Positions 1-13,700 of a DNA stretch of 64,000 nucleotides are shown here, piece by piece; position 1 is the first letter of the stretch, and each line of letters starts with the position of its first letter. Source of the DNA: Latrodectus hesperus. Lineage: Eukaryota > Arthropoda > Arachnida > Araneae > Theridiidae. The position numbers were made by a program, and so were the translations under genes. The notes below the pieces were generated by a model, which had not been told where the DNA came from, searched no databases, and worked only from the letters and a program-made list of their open reading frames with translations. The stretch covers positions 76,179,960-76,243,959 of the forward strand of contig CM075862.1 in NCBI GenBank assembly GCA_037975125.1. Reading direction: 5' to 3'.

Positions 1-207
1 CTTGTTTAAATTTTTGAGTTAATTCATCTCCTTAAGAATGAAAATTTTTGAGAAAAGAAATTTTACAATTCCTGGCGACAAATAGTATTAGCTCAAAATA
101 TTAATTTTTTATTTTTTCATTGAGATTAAAATGCACTTATTGCATTGCCTCCTCAATTTATAATTGATTACAAAGAAGAGTTGTGTGAAATCTTGAATAT
201 GTAACTA

Positions 208-1443
208 TTGAATTGTTCGGAAAGTAATTTCGTTTTTTCCCGACAGAGGATTTAATTGTATCTTTTTGCACTCAACTTCACATTTAAGCCGTATAATTAT
301 TATATGCTTTGATATCTCAAATAGCAAGGCTTGTGTGTAAAAAAATTCCAATTATTTCTACGCAGTAGTTTTTGGTTGGTGCCCTTTTAAATATGGAGAG
401 TGATAAGCAGCATTTTTTCGACATACCTTAATGTTTTACTACAGAAGGGTAAAAATGCTGTTCAAGCCAGAAAGAAATTGACCGATGTGTATGGAGAAGG
501 TGTGTTGACAGTATGCCAGTGCCAGAACTGGTTCGCTAATTTCGTTCCGGAAATTTTTATGTCGAAGATACACCAAGTTCCTGAAGGCCCGTTGAAGCTG
601 ATAAAGACTCGATAAAGGCATTTGTTGATGCGAACCGGCGAATAACAGCTTTATGACCACTTGAAGGCCTAGGATTATCCTCGAAGCTCGATGTATGGTT
701 TCCCCATGTTCTCACAGAGAGAAATCTGTGTCGCCGCATTGACGTATGCGATTCGCTTCTCAAACGTCACGAAAATGATCCGTTTTTGAAGCGCATCATC
801 ACTGGGGACAAAAAATGGGTTGTATACAACGTCAAACGCAAGAGGTCATGGAGCAAAAGAGATTAACCGACTGAAACCATTTCTAAAGCCGATATTCACC
901 AAAAAAGGTGATGCTGTCTGTTTGGTGGGATTTTAAAGGAATTTTTTTCTTTTGAGCTTTCACCGGATAACACAACGATCAATCCGGAAGTCTACTGTCA
1001 TCAGCTGGACAAACTGAATAATGCACTTAAACAGAAAAAGCTAGAACTAATCAACAAGAAAGGTGTAGTGTTTCACCAAGACAGCGCAAGACCTCACACA
1101 AGTTTGGTCATTCGCCAAAAGCTTTTACAGTTTGAATGAAATACAATGCCACACCCACCATATTCTCCAGACATGGCACCATCGGATTATTATTTGTTCA
1201 GGTCACTCCAAAGTTTTTTAGACGGTAAAACCTTCACTTCAAATGAGGTCAAAAACCACCTTGATCAGCTTTTTGCCAGCAAAGATCAAAAATTTTATGA
1301 GTGTGGAATTATGCTACTACCAGAAAGATGGCAAAAGGTGTTGGACCAAAACGGCCAATATATAATTTAATGAAATATTTGTTTAGTATACAAAAACTGA
1401 TTTATTTCCACAAAAAAATGAGATTACTTTCCTAACAACCCAA
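208..1443 (+). mobile_element. mariner-family DNA transposon, inactivated
   Basis: The element is flanked by TA dinucleotides (206-207 and 1444-1445) and has terminal inverted repeats of the form TTGRRTTGTTCGGAAAGTAA at the left and its complement at the right. Between them lies a mariner transposase broken by frameshifts and stops. The N-terminal helix-turn-helix region is at about 400-615 (AVQARKKLTDVYGEG). The first catalytic Asp is in ITGDKKW near 805, the second in FHQDSARPH near 1070, and the third in MAPSDYYLF near 1175, so the D,D34D triad is still readable in pieces. The C-terminal 74 residues are intact at 1146-1370. Its length of 1236 bp is normal for mariner. It lies in the intron just upstream of the first visible P450 exon. 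Confidence 0.9.
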
Positions 1444-1544
1444 TATTAAGTTGCTGTTATTGCTGAATTTTTTACCACGACGTATTAACTCTTGAACAAT
1501 ATATTCACTGTTCTAAAATATTTATTTCCTGTATTTTATTTTAG

Positions 1545-1782
1545 GGCAGTATAGTTTTGAGAAATTACATAGAACTTACGCCAAGATGCATGAACAATAT
1601 GGTGACTGCGTGAGGGAGGTGATATCGAAAGATCGTATCCTGGTACACCTGTTTCACCCGAAAGACATGCAAACAGTTTACATGAACGAAGGCAAGTATC
1701 CTAACCGGGTCAGTCATAGAGCACTGGCGAAATACAGATTGGAACGACCACATATTTACAGCGGATCAGGATTATTCCCAAG
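1545..1782 (+). CDS. P450 exon a (first visible)
   Basis: The acceptor is TTTTAG before 1545 and the donor is AG|GTAAAA after 1782. The exon starts with two bases of a split codon and then reads [20 protein letters not shown], followed by the segment before the B-helix with [18 protein letters not shown]. It ends in a split Ser codon. No start codon is expected here: the Met at 1586 is internal, because homologous sequence continues upstream to the acceptor. Confidence 0.9.
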
Positions 1783-4700
1783 GTAAAAAGATGCGACTAA
1801 CTAGCGAAATTGGTGATTCTTTGTTTATTGTTTCTTTTTGATGTTCTTAGACTTTAAAAAGGTGTCGCCAAATTTAAATGACAATTTTATAAAATTTAAG
1901 ACATCATATCGAAAACCTTCTCAGTTTAGAATCCAAGTTTAAACGTTTTATAGAGTAATTTAATTTTTTAAATACTGCATCAATACGAAATTGCAAAATT
2001 TATGAACATAATTAATTTTTAGAAAATATATGGGATGCATGTTTCCTTTTAACATAGAACTTTACTGCTTTCTTTACATTTTAGCATTTGCTTGTATTTG
2101 TTGATATCAAAACTAGTTTAGAAATTTTGCTGATTAAGCTGTCAACTATCTTGCAACAATGCTAAATTATGAAGTTGCTGTTTACTTTTTACCATTTGTA
2201 AAAAAATTAGATTTCCAATTAAAAATTTTAAAAATATATAAATCTAAAATAAAATTCATTTTAATTCCATGGCTTGAGCATCTATTCAACTGTAATTTTA
2301 TAATGGTATAAAAAATTGGATAAGATATCATGAAATTAATAAAGATTTGAAAAAGAAAACAAATCTAGGAATTAAAATGAATTATTTCTTAATTTCAGTA
2401 ATAACGAAGAATGGTACAGATTTCGTCACTTGTTCCAAACAGTTCTAATTCATCCTTCCACTGCCGAGAGTTGCTCTGAAACCTTGGAAGATGTGACTGA
2501 TGACCTGGTTCGAACAATACCTTATCGCTTGGATGAGAATCAAGAAATGGACCTTCAACCATTGTTATTTAGCTGGGGTTTAGAATGTTAGTATACTCTT
2601 ACACATTTTTCTAATGGATCATGGGCAATCATTAAATTTACGAATGTAATGCCTAGTACCACAGTGTCGAGTAGGTTGAGCAGATTTTTTTAAAACCCAG
2701 CTGCTTATGATCATTTGGAAATTGATGTTGCATTTTTGGTTTCCTATCAGCACTTTTGATTGGTTAAAGTATCGCAAGAATTTCAGATTTCTCATGACCA
2801 GATTAACTTACTTATTGTGCAAATATTCTATATATTAGGCAAGATAAACAGAGCTGGCAATAAAATAGAATTCTGTTACGTATGACACCAGGGCAAGCCA
2901 AGCTCTCGTTATGCCTTGGCTATGCTAATTTAAGATGTGCCTTTCGTTTAATCAGAGCACTATAAAGATAAAAGTACGACTTTGCTCTTCAAATCCTCCG
3001 ATAGATGGCACCACCTGAGGATCCACTCTCTCAATTTTGACATCGATCTGAAGTGGGAGGAAATTTTCTCCAGACCATTGTACCCATGGTAACTACTCAA
3101 TGACCGATCACAGGACTTTTGATTCCACAGATTTAACTGAGCACGTATATCGCATGTACTCGGTGGGTCTTTGGCGGCACTGGGAATCGAATCCCCGCCC
3201 TTTCGGATGGAAGGCCGATACCCTAACCACTAGGTTACCATTAGAGAGCTCGGCATGAGATGAACGATTGATAGATTTACTGTAGTTTCAATTTTGTTAT
3301 CTGAGTTCATGTTAATTTTTGTTTTTTGTTCTAGTTTTAATGTTTGTTATCCTGACTACAGTTGTCTTCTAACCTGCCATTAGAAATAAAAGCTTTTTTT
3401 ATTTCTAATTTCGGTTTTTATTTATAAAAGTATCATGGTCTTCAGTTTTTTTCGATTCAGTGACTGTCTTGCATATTGACTTTTGAATGGTTAGGACTAG
3501 AGTCATGTCAATTATTTGCAAATTTGTGTCCAAACATGATCATAGTTATTTTTATTAATTTGAAAAAATCTATTCGAATTATATTTAGTGTTTAAAGACT
3601 GAATATAATTTAGTAATGCAGAATTGTAATGACTCTTATCTGGTAGTTGAATGGTTAGTAATCTCGTTTGATTCAACAGCATGTGGTTTTTGACTTTTAT
3701 TTCAAGCTTAAATTATTTTAGTGGTTTGAAATCTACTTTAAACTGAAGATTCCTAAATTTGTTCTTGTAGGAATATATGACTATCGATAGACAAATTCAG
3801 TATAGAATCTCACTAAAGGCTACATAACATAAATGATGAGATCTAAAATAATTTGTTACACGAAAGTTATTTGAGTTTGTGATCAAGAAATGAAATTTAA
3901 TCATTTAAGCCACGATTAATATTACCGAATCTAATATATCTAAAGATGCAAATTACGAAACTAAATATGGTAATCACAAAACTAATCATTTTATCTTCCA
4001 AACTGCTTTCTTGAAAATTTCTTTAAACGAATCATTAAGACTAAACTGATAAATTAAGACTAAGTTAATAAATGAAGTTAATGTAGATTAGAGTTTGAAG
4101 ATATACTATCCAAAACTCGATAAATTACGCACAATTTTTTAAATTTATCAAACTATTTAAAACTGCATGGAAAACATGTCAAAATTTGACTCTGTATTCT
4201 TCTTCTTAGAGTTGGGTTTGTATGTCATTGGGCACCTCTGCTTTTATCAGCATTTTGTACTATTAACTCCAAACCCAATGTTTCCTAGTTCCAGTTGCTC
4301 GGGTCATCCACTTTATTAATAAAGCCCGATAACCCTTTAATGGAGTCTAGGTGTAACTCTCTAGTACGGATGATGCCTAAAGAAGTTAATCTAGGGAGGG
4401 CAAGAGCCTCGCATTCGTAAATGATATGCTTGGCCGTTTGACTCTGTATTAATAAACATATCTTAAAATTTCTTACCTTAAAGATTTTTTTATTTATACA
4501 TTTTTCTAAATATCTAAAAAGCATTTTCTTGTAGCCGTTGGCGCAATTACTCTGAATAGGCGTCTGGGGTGCTTATCCATGGATGGAAACAAAGAAGCTG
4601 CGGCATTGTTGAAAGCTGCCGAAGAAACGCACATGGCTGTATATCTAACTGAAAACATTCCTTTCAATTTCGATAAGAATTACAAGAAGTTAGAGGCTGC

Positions 4701-7700
4701 TCAGGATATTCTTACCAAGTATGTTTAATTTACCTTTTCATATTAACTTATCAATAATTAGCAAAATGGTTGATATGAATATTGATACTAATTTTAGTTT
4801 TATTTTTGCCGATTTCAGACTTCTTGGAAGCTTTAAAAATATTGAAACAAATTACCATCCAGTAATTTCTCAAATTTATACCATCTTGGAAACTTTACGA
4901 AACCAAGATTATGAAATAATCTTTTGTTGGATACCTAGTCGTATAGGTATGGATTGAAGTGAATAAATAGATGAAGCGGAAAAAAATACAAGTCCTTAAT
5001 TACAACAATGTGTACCTCTGTCTTATATAAAAAATTACTGCAAAAAATGTTTCAATTTCCAATGGCAGGAGCTATGGAATTTACAAACTATGAACAAATT
5101 ACACTCCATCATTCCAAATATAATTCCATCATCAATTTTACCACAACGTACATCTGATGTAAAATTCACTCGTTTGCGTATCGGGCATACTTGTTTTACT
5201 CATAAACATTTGTTTTTAAGTGACCCTAAGCTCTATTATGTTACGATGTAATGAATCGTACACTGTTCAGCATATTTTGACTGCCCTGATTTTAATCACT
5301 ATAGTATTGCGTGTTTTAATTCTACAAATTAACAAAAGCTTATTGGAGAAACCTCTCACCGTTAACTGACATTTTACGTTCTATTAAATTCCTACATTGT
5401 ATGTAATCATTTTACTTCTACCATTGCCACCCATCTTGTCTAGTGGTCAATGTGCCTGACTACGGATAAGGAGGTCCTGCGTTTGAATCCCGGTTCGGGC
5501 ATGGATGTGCTTTCTCTCTCTATCTATCCTGTCTTTGTCCCTTCCTTGTATGAATGAGGTGTGAATGGTTGCCTACCCTAAAAACGGGTACCTATAGCAT
5601 GTGTGTACTGAAGAAGTCGGACTTCACACCAAATATGGTTCAGTTGGAAAAGTGGAGCAGCGCACCCCATATTGCCAGCCTAACTGGCACGCGACAACAA
5701 CAACAACTTCTACCATTATTTTATAAGATTTTACATCAATGCTTTTTGAATGTTATACCACATGTTCAGAGCAGTTCATCCTAGTCAGGACTTTGTGCCA
5801 TTAAACTTCACACAATCAATCCTTGTATAGGTGTCTATGTAAATACCTATATCGACAAAGACAAATTGCTCAGTGAAAATATTTTATTGACTTTTATAAT
5901 CTAATTTAAATATATGCGTTGTTATTAATAATTCTAGTTTTCTGTAGCTATATTGCAGCAAGCACAAAAAAACTGCAGTTAGTATTTTGGTATTTATCTT
6001 GAAGTTAAAAATTCGTCTGGATTAGACTAATGATTACTTGTGAAATATGACATACTTGTAAAAAAAAGAACATTATGTAAATATGATTTTCAACACTAAA
6101 TTTTATACTATGTTTTAATTTGATATCTGTTACATTGTATACAATCGTACTGGTATGACATAAAATATTCTGGAATGATTTACTATTTCAGGAAAGTAGA
6201 GGAATATATGGATGCAGCTTTGGCGTCTCCCAAAAGTGAAAAAAATGAAAATACAATTCTTCATAAATTTTTCCAAGTAAAAGGAGCTGAAAGGAGAGAT
6301 GTATTCACAATGATCTCCGACATGTTCCTGGCTGGAATAGATACTGTAAGTTCATCTTCTATAGAAACCTTTAATTTAAATAAAGTGATTAAAATTCTTT
6401 GTAGGTTTTGTGTGTTTTAAAAAAACTACCAAAGCAAATATAGTGTTTAACCTCTTAACTGTGACATATATTTCAGAAAAATGGACCAAAAATGGAAAAT
6501 TTATCTGACCGTTTAATTTTATTCTTTATATTATATATAACAGTTAGAAAATGCTTTTTTATTACAAAAACAAAGTTTTAAAAATACAATAACTACTATA
6601 ATTTTTACATACACATAAAACATTGATTACACATACATGTTATTCATATTGAGCAAATTAAACGAAATTTTGAAACTAAATATAACGCGCGTAATATACA
6701 AGCACAACAATATGATTTTCAATACATAAATTTTACAAATCTTTTACAGTATGGTATATCCCAAAACAAGGTACTGTTCAAAAGCCTATATATTGAGCTG
6801 TTTACAATAAACTCTTGTCTCATGCCTTATTCTCTCCCCTTGTTCATCGGTTTTACAACAGCATATAAAACACTGCCTGGTTGGAGTAGATTTTTTTCCC
6901 AATTGATGGGATGTGTTCTGGGAAGTGTCAACCTGTGAGGCGCAGTAAGCTTTCACTTAGACGCCCTTGTCCTGGTAGTTGAACATTTGGTTTATTTAGT
7001 TCAATAATTGATTTTCTGAAGTTCATATATTTCGCACCTCTTGCTGAAGTATTCAAAATAAAGTTATTTATATAACGCCTGGTGTAGGAGATGGAAAAAT
7101 ATTTTCCAGTAATATTTTTTACCTCCTTTTCTAGCAACCGGGAAGTTTGTAAGATATTGATCGACTTTAACACCACCTCCCATAGTGTTGTTGTAGTCAT
7201 GGACTACCTTGAGAACCAAAGTTGGAATTGGTAAAAAACTAGGACCACTTGTGTCATTTATTAGGAAAATAGGGAATTAAGTATCCTAAAGTAGAAAGAA
7301 ACTCAGTTCGGACATCAGAAAATAGAAACGTTAATTTTTCTTCTGCCCGAACTCAGTTCGAGCATCACAAATATTGCACGCAGTAATTGCCCGAACTGAA
7401 TTCGGGCGACACTGGCAAGGGGGTAATAAAGTGTTATTACGAAACAGATTGGAAGAGCTCGTAAGCATTCTGCATGATTTTTTTCCTATTTTCAAAACAA
7501 TGGACAATAGAATCTTTGTTATTCCCAGAACAGTTTTTAATTTTGATTAGCAAGTCAATTCAAGATTGAATTAATTTTCACATTAAGAACAGTAGTTTAC
7601 AATGATTCAAAATTTAAAAACTTTTTTATTAGAGGTCAACCTTATGAAGCTAAAAATAATAGCAGAGCGATACATTGAACCAATTATGAATTTATTTTGC

Positions 7701-10700
7701 ATAACTAGCTGCATTGTGTTACGTTTTGGTTGCGTGATTTTATTCATCAATAATTCCTATTTTCTTTAATGTTTTATTTTAAATATCTAATACGAACTAT
7801 CTAAAAATAACAATTTAACAAATAACAATTTTCATAATTAATTTCCATAAAATGAGTTCCACACCATAGTACTCTGGTGCCAATACGGTCTTCATACGAT
7901 CGTATCCAAAATAGCAACTTAGCTAGATTCTTCATCGGATAGGGAAGATGTGCTTCTCTTTCACTTTTTAGGGATTTACTGTGGCTGAGTTGCCACAAGC
8001 TGTAGGAATCGAATAATCTTGCAGAATTTTATTAGCTAGTATTTTTTTCAACGGCGGGCACTTGGGTGACTAACCCTATGCCACAACAAGGCCAGTAACT
8101 GCTACTCATTTTTCGTTACCCAGCGAGCACCTGTGAACTAAATCACGAAGGTGAGCAGTGTTACCCGCGCCATACCACCACAAACCCGTTTATAGAGCGG
8201 GCCACATTCATACAACATCACAGAAGAAAGGACAGAGAGAACAGAGAGAAAGAAGGAAAAAACATCCATGCCCGAACCGGGATTCGAACCCAGGACCCAC
8301 AGCTCAGGAGTCAGGAGTGTTAACCACTCAGCCATCGGTCGGCTTATTAGCTAGTATAATAGTTAGTGATCTGGCCTTCAATTTATGAATTCAAGATTTT
8401 GAGTTCATGCCATGGCATTTTGTGGTGGCTCTGCATCCATTTTAAGCTGCAGTTCTGGTCAAATTCGTTCTCGCATGTAAATGAGAAAAATCCTTAAGAG
8501 GTAGAGAGTAACCAAACTAGAGCTAATTTTATGTTTTGTTTCATGATATTTTACTCCTTCTAGGTCGATTTTTAAAATGAGATATTAAAACTTTAATTGG
8601 TACAATAATTTGACATAAATATGATTGGTATTTTTTGACTGAAAAACAATTACGTTTTATAGACTTCTTTCACCCTGTCTTTTGCACTGTATAATCTTGC
8701 TCTGAATAAGCGAGTCCAGGACACCCTGCGAGCAGAATTGATGGAATGCCTACCAACTGTCGACAGTCGTTTATCTGGCAGCAAACACAGGTTACGATAC
8801 CTGAAGGCTGTTGTTGATGAAACTCTGAGGTACTTACTCTAATATTCATTTATTTTTTAAACTAAGGTTCGTTCTAGTTAATAAACAAAATACTCTGCTG
8901 GCCACCCAAACTGTAACACTAAGAAATACAAGAGATATCACAACAAAATTTATTTTGTAGATAACATGTTGACCAAGTATCAAAGGATTCAATTTATAGA
9001 CTTCTGTGAAGTGTGGTTCATGCTAAAATCCGTAGCCAGAGTAGCCAGAATTGTTGGAGATAACCGCTGTCACACGCCTCGGCATCGATTCAAGGAGACT
9101 TTGGATGTGTTCTTGGAGTGCAGCAGACCAAGCAGCTTCCAAACATTGCCAAATTTGGTCTGATGCGGCAGGTGGGGATGTAATCTGGGTCAATCGTTGA
9201 GCAACCATGGACCACATGTTCTCTATCGGCTAAAGATCAGGAGAGCCAGCCTTTCAGAGAAGCAATTCAATCTGGTGATTGATGAGCCCTTGGACAATGT
9301 GTGTCACGTTGTCGAAGGGTCGCGCATTATCCTGTTAAAATATGGCTGCGGGCAAGCCCTGAAGATAAGGAAGGACAACTGTCTCCAACACCTGGGAGAT
9401 GTAGCGATGGCTGTTTAAAGTACCGGTAATACATACGAGAGGAGTGCGAGATTGATATCCAATACCGCCCCATACCATAATACTCAGTGCGGGACCAATG
9501 TGGCAGTGCATAATGCAGCTCTCCAGCATCTTATCTCCACGATGTCTCTAAACTCGAATGCGACCATCTTGGTGTTGCAGACTGAAGCATGATTCGTCAG
9601 TAAAGACAATTTCATTCCATTCTGCCGTCCACATTCATCTTTCATCAGCACCATTGGCGGCGGAGAGATCTGTGGTTCTGCGTCATGGGTAGACGAAGCA
9701 ATGGACGTCTTGCGAATAGACCACTCTGCTGTAAATGGCGTCGAATGGTACGCTGAGACACTGGATGATGCGTTACAAACTGAATGTGCTGTACTATGGT
9801 TCGTAATATGGCTGTGCGATCCGTCATTGTCATGCGCACAATTTACCTGCCATCACGTGAATTGGTGCACTGAGGTGGATGCGATCGAACACGTCGGTCC
9901 ATCGTACCTTCCTGCATCCAACGATCATATATTCGCATTGCAGTTGTTTGATTTCGTCCAACACGACTACCGATTTCCCTCTGAAAGTTATTTCATAATC
10001 TCAGTAGGCCACTATCCTTCCTCAGTCAAACTGCGGTGCTTGATCAAAAAATGATCGCTTTTTTCTACACGGTGTAGTTGATTTTTTTTTGAAGAAACCA
10101 CAAGAAAAACACAATTGCCGAACTTGAAATCGTCGAAATCTCCAAGCCTTAAATAGTGCTTTGAAGTGGCGCCACAGGCTCGCATGATGTGCGTCTGCGC
10201 TGAAATTCTAATCATTTGCATATCTCACCTCCGCTAATGCATGTTGTAAATTTCACGTTATTTGCACACTTCCTTCATTGTGTTGCATTTACGGTGGCCA
10301 GCAGTGTAGTTTTATAAATCATAATTATACTCTATGTATTCCCTGATGAATTTTAATTTGTAAGCTATGCTTTTATAGTTGTTTTCTTGTAGAAAAAGAA
10401 TCATACGCTAATCTTAAATGTGAAATTATCTAGGATCAATCCTGTAGCCGTTGGAACAGGACGGATAATTCCAACTGATTTAGTACTTGGTGGCTATCAT
10501 GTTCCTGAAAAGGTTAGTTATAACTTAATTATTTTACAAGAAAAAGATCACTTTCTTGATTTTGATAAATAATCTGAAAAAAAAAACGTTTTATTAAGTT
10601 ATTAAGTGTGTAAATTTTACGTTTTATTAAGTTAGCAAAATATTGTTCTGAAATAGTAGAATTAATAGGTTTGTATTATATAAGCTCACTTTAGTCAAAA

Positions 10701-13700
10701 TAAGCAAACTATGTTTAAATAATTTATGGATTTGAATCACACGAGACGAAACGCATACTATTATCAGCACAAAATAGTAGTTTATATTTAGTGGACAGCT
10801 TAATGGCCTAATGTTGTGGTAAGGCATTTACAGATTAAATTTCCTGTCGGGAGAACATTTCATAGATAGTAAGTCATATTCACATGTTTCAAGGGAGAAA
10901 GCCCGGTGAACTCCCGAAAACCCACCCCAATATACGTGCTTACAGATAGCAGAAATGCTGCATCCGTCTCTCTTTATTCAACAGTGGCTGAAATAGAAGC
11001 TTGGAAATTTCACTCTGAAAATCTTACTATTTGACCTGGTTAGACCAGCAATTTTGTACATGCAGTTTACTAATGAAACTCGATAAAACTTGCGACTTTT
11101 GGATAAGTTCTGTGGATAGTAGGTTTAACCATGAGTTGTTAGGCCATATTTTTAGCCGTTCTTAAAAAACCAAAGCTTCATTTTTTTCTATTTCCCCAAC
11201 TTAAAAAACCTTCAGCGTTTTTTCGACATTACCGCTAGGAGACTAAGAGCTAAATGACACTTTGATCTTCAGCTCAGCAGTTTGTGGATTCAATTCCCAC
11301 TTCGGGTACCTTGCGCCATAAAACCCACCCAACCAACCCACTTCGGGTGGTGATATTGTTGTTGTTACTAATGACACTTGGACAAGCCAAGCTCGCTATG
11401 CCTTGGCTATGTGAATTTAAGTCAATTGGGAGCGTCTTTCGTTTAATCAGAGCACCATGAAAGTGAAAGTACGACTTTTGCTCTTCAAATCCTCCGATAG
11501 ATGGCAGCACCAGATCTACTCCCTCAATTTTGGCATTGATCTGAATGGGGATTAAATTTCTCCAGACCATTGCACCCATGGTAACTGCTCAACGACCGAC
11601 CACAGGACTTTCGATTCCATAGATTTAACGATCACGTATATCGCATGTACTCGGTGGGTCTTTGGCGGCATTGGGAATCGAGCCTCACCTTTCCGGATGG
11701 AAGGCCAATACCCAAACCACTAGGCTACCACGGCCCGTGATATTTGTTATAATTCGGAATAGGCTTTATTGATGCAAATCCTCGATCTAACCCATCTGCA
11801 TTCTTGTTATACGCTTGTTGAGTAATATTTATCTTTCGTGCAATGGCATTTTAGAATGATATAATTTTAGAATCGTTGATTAAATTTTTATTAATGATTT
11901 TCCAATTAGAAGGTATATCTCTGAATACTGATGCTAATATCTGACGCTGTTTGTTCATAATTGAGATTTCCGTCATTAATTGATAATTTAATGGTTTCCA
12001 GAAAAATATGTTCGTAATGAACTAGATAGCGGAAACAGCTCGTGTACTTGAATTTCCTTTCAGGAGTGGTTTTTGTAGTGGTTCGGAATCTACTTTAAAC
12101 TATATAGAAGTTCCTGTCTAATTAGATTTTAGAATGCATGAACGACCATTAATAGATAAGTAAACTAAGCCTGGGCTGATAAGTGTTTTGGATCAATCAT
12201 TAATTAACTGATATAAATGTCTTATTCACCTATAATTTCTGGGTTTTTAAAACTTGTTAAAACGATTCATATAAATGTCATATAAATGATGCTGGGTTTT
12301 ATGATTTGAAGGAAAGGTTTATTTCTGTAAGTGATTCTAAAATAGGAGTTTTCTTTTTGTGTTCTCAAATAAAAGCTTTAATCGGAATTTAAATATTCAA
12401 AACATAGTTGAAAAATTACCTAGGAATTTCTTAAAGAGTGTTATACAAATTTTAAGAAACCATAATGTGTTGATTTACCACGAGATTATAAGTAAAATAA
12501 TCAAATGAAGTGCATTGTAATCTAAAATCACATTTCCTGGACTACGTTTCTTAGATTACCTTTTGGTTTTCTTTGATAATATTTTCATCAATGACAAAGA
12601 ATGCGAGTTTTTGTAAAGGTAGCTGCGCATCGAAGATCGGTACAGGGAAGATCTTGCTAAAATACATGCTGAATTATTTTGTTGGATCTTTAAGCAGTAT
12701 ATTTTTTACATACAAACCACGAAGGAAATAGATATATTCCCTTTTAAATAGATGAGTATCATGTTTGTAAGAAAGTATGTAAGATTTTGCAAAGGGCCGT
12801 GGTAATTTAATAGTTAGAACATCGGCCTTCCATCCTGAAGGGTGGAGTTCGATTCCCAATGACACCAAAACCCGAGTACATGCTATATACATGCTCGTTA
12901 AATCTGTGAAATCGAAAGCCCTGTTGTCGGTTGTTGATCAGTTGCCATGGTCCGGAGAAAATTTCCTCCCCCTCCAGATCAATGTCGAAATTGAGGGAAT
13001 GGATCCTCTAATGGCGCCATCTATCGGAGGATTTGAAGAGCAAAGTCGTACTTTCACCTTCATGGTGCTATTCATAAATGAAAGACGCACCCTACTGACT
13101 TAAATTCGCATAGCCAAAGGCATAGCTAGCTTGACTTGTCCAAGTGTCATAAGTAACAACAACATCATTTGTGTAGAACATGAAAGTCATAAATAACTAT
13201 GGATGACGGAGAAAAATTACTTCGCTTAAGCATGATTCAATTCAGTAAAAGATTCTGTTAGGATCACCTTTTTTTCTTAGCTTAAAATATTTTGATGATT
13301 AATGTAATATTACAATATAAATATTAAATTATATGCAAGAAATAACACAGAATTGTGATTCATAATTTAATTTCTAAAACTTATCAAATTTAAGTATAGA
13401 AAGTTTAACATAATATGAAAAAAATTTAAGTATACAAAATTAGAAAAATAGTGCGTTTTTTCTTTTCTAGTTATGAAATGAAAAAACATTGAATTAATGC
13501 AATGTAAACAAGGATAAGACAAACGTTCAGATGCATTGGATGCGTTTTGCATTTCCAATACTGAAATTAAAAAGAAAAGAAACTTTAACTAAAACACTTT
13601 CTGACTGAAGCTTCAATTTAAAAGCGAAAACTTGAAATTCTATATCTTTACACATAAACTACGTGAACGCATTACATAATTTAACAGCTTTCCCGAGGAG

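Noticed and set aside
1586..1786. 66-codon frame starting at Met 1586 as a separate small gene
   Set aside because: It is part of a P450 exon. Homologous sequence continues upstream of the Met to the splice acceptor and the frame continues in the next exon.
5430..5500. Apparent tRNA genes at SINE A heads (also near 19690, 43670, 50290, 54090)
   Set aside because: They are heads of interspersed SINEs with shared bodies and tails, not free-standing tRNA genes.
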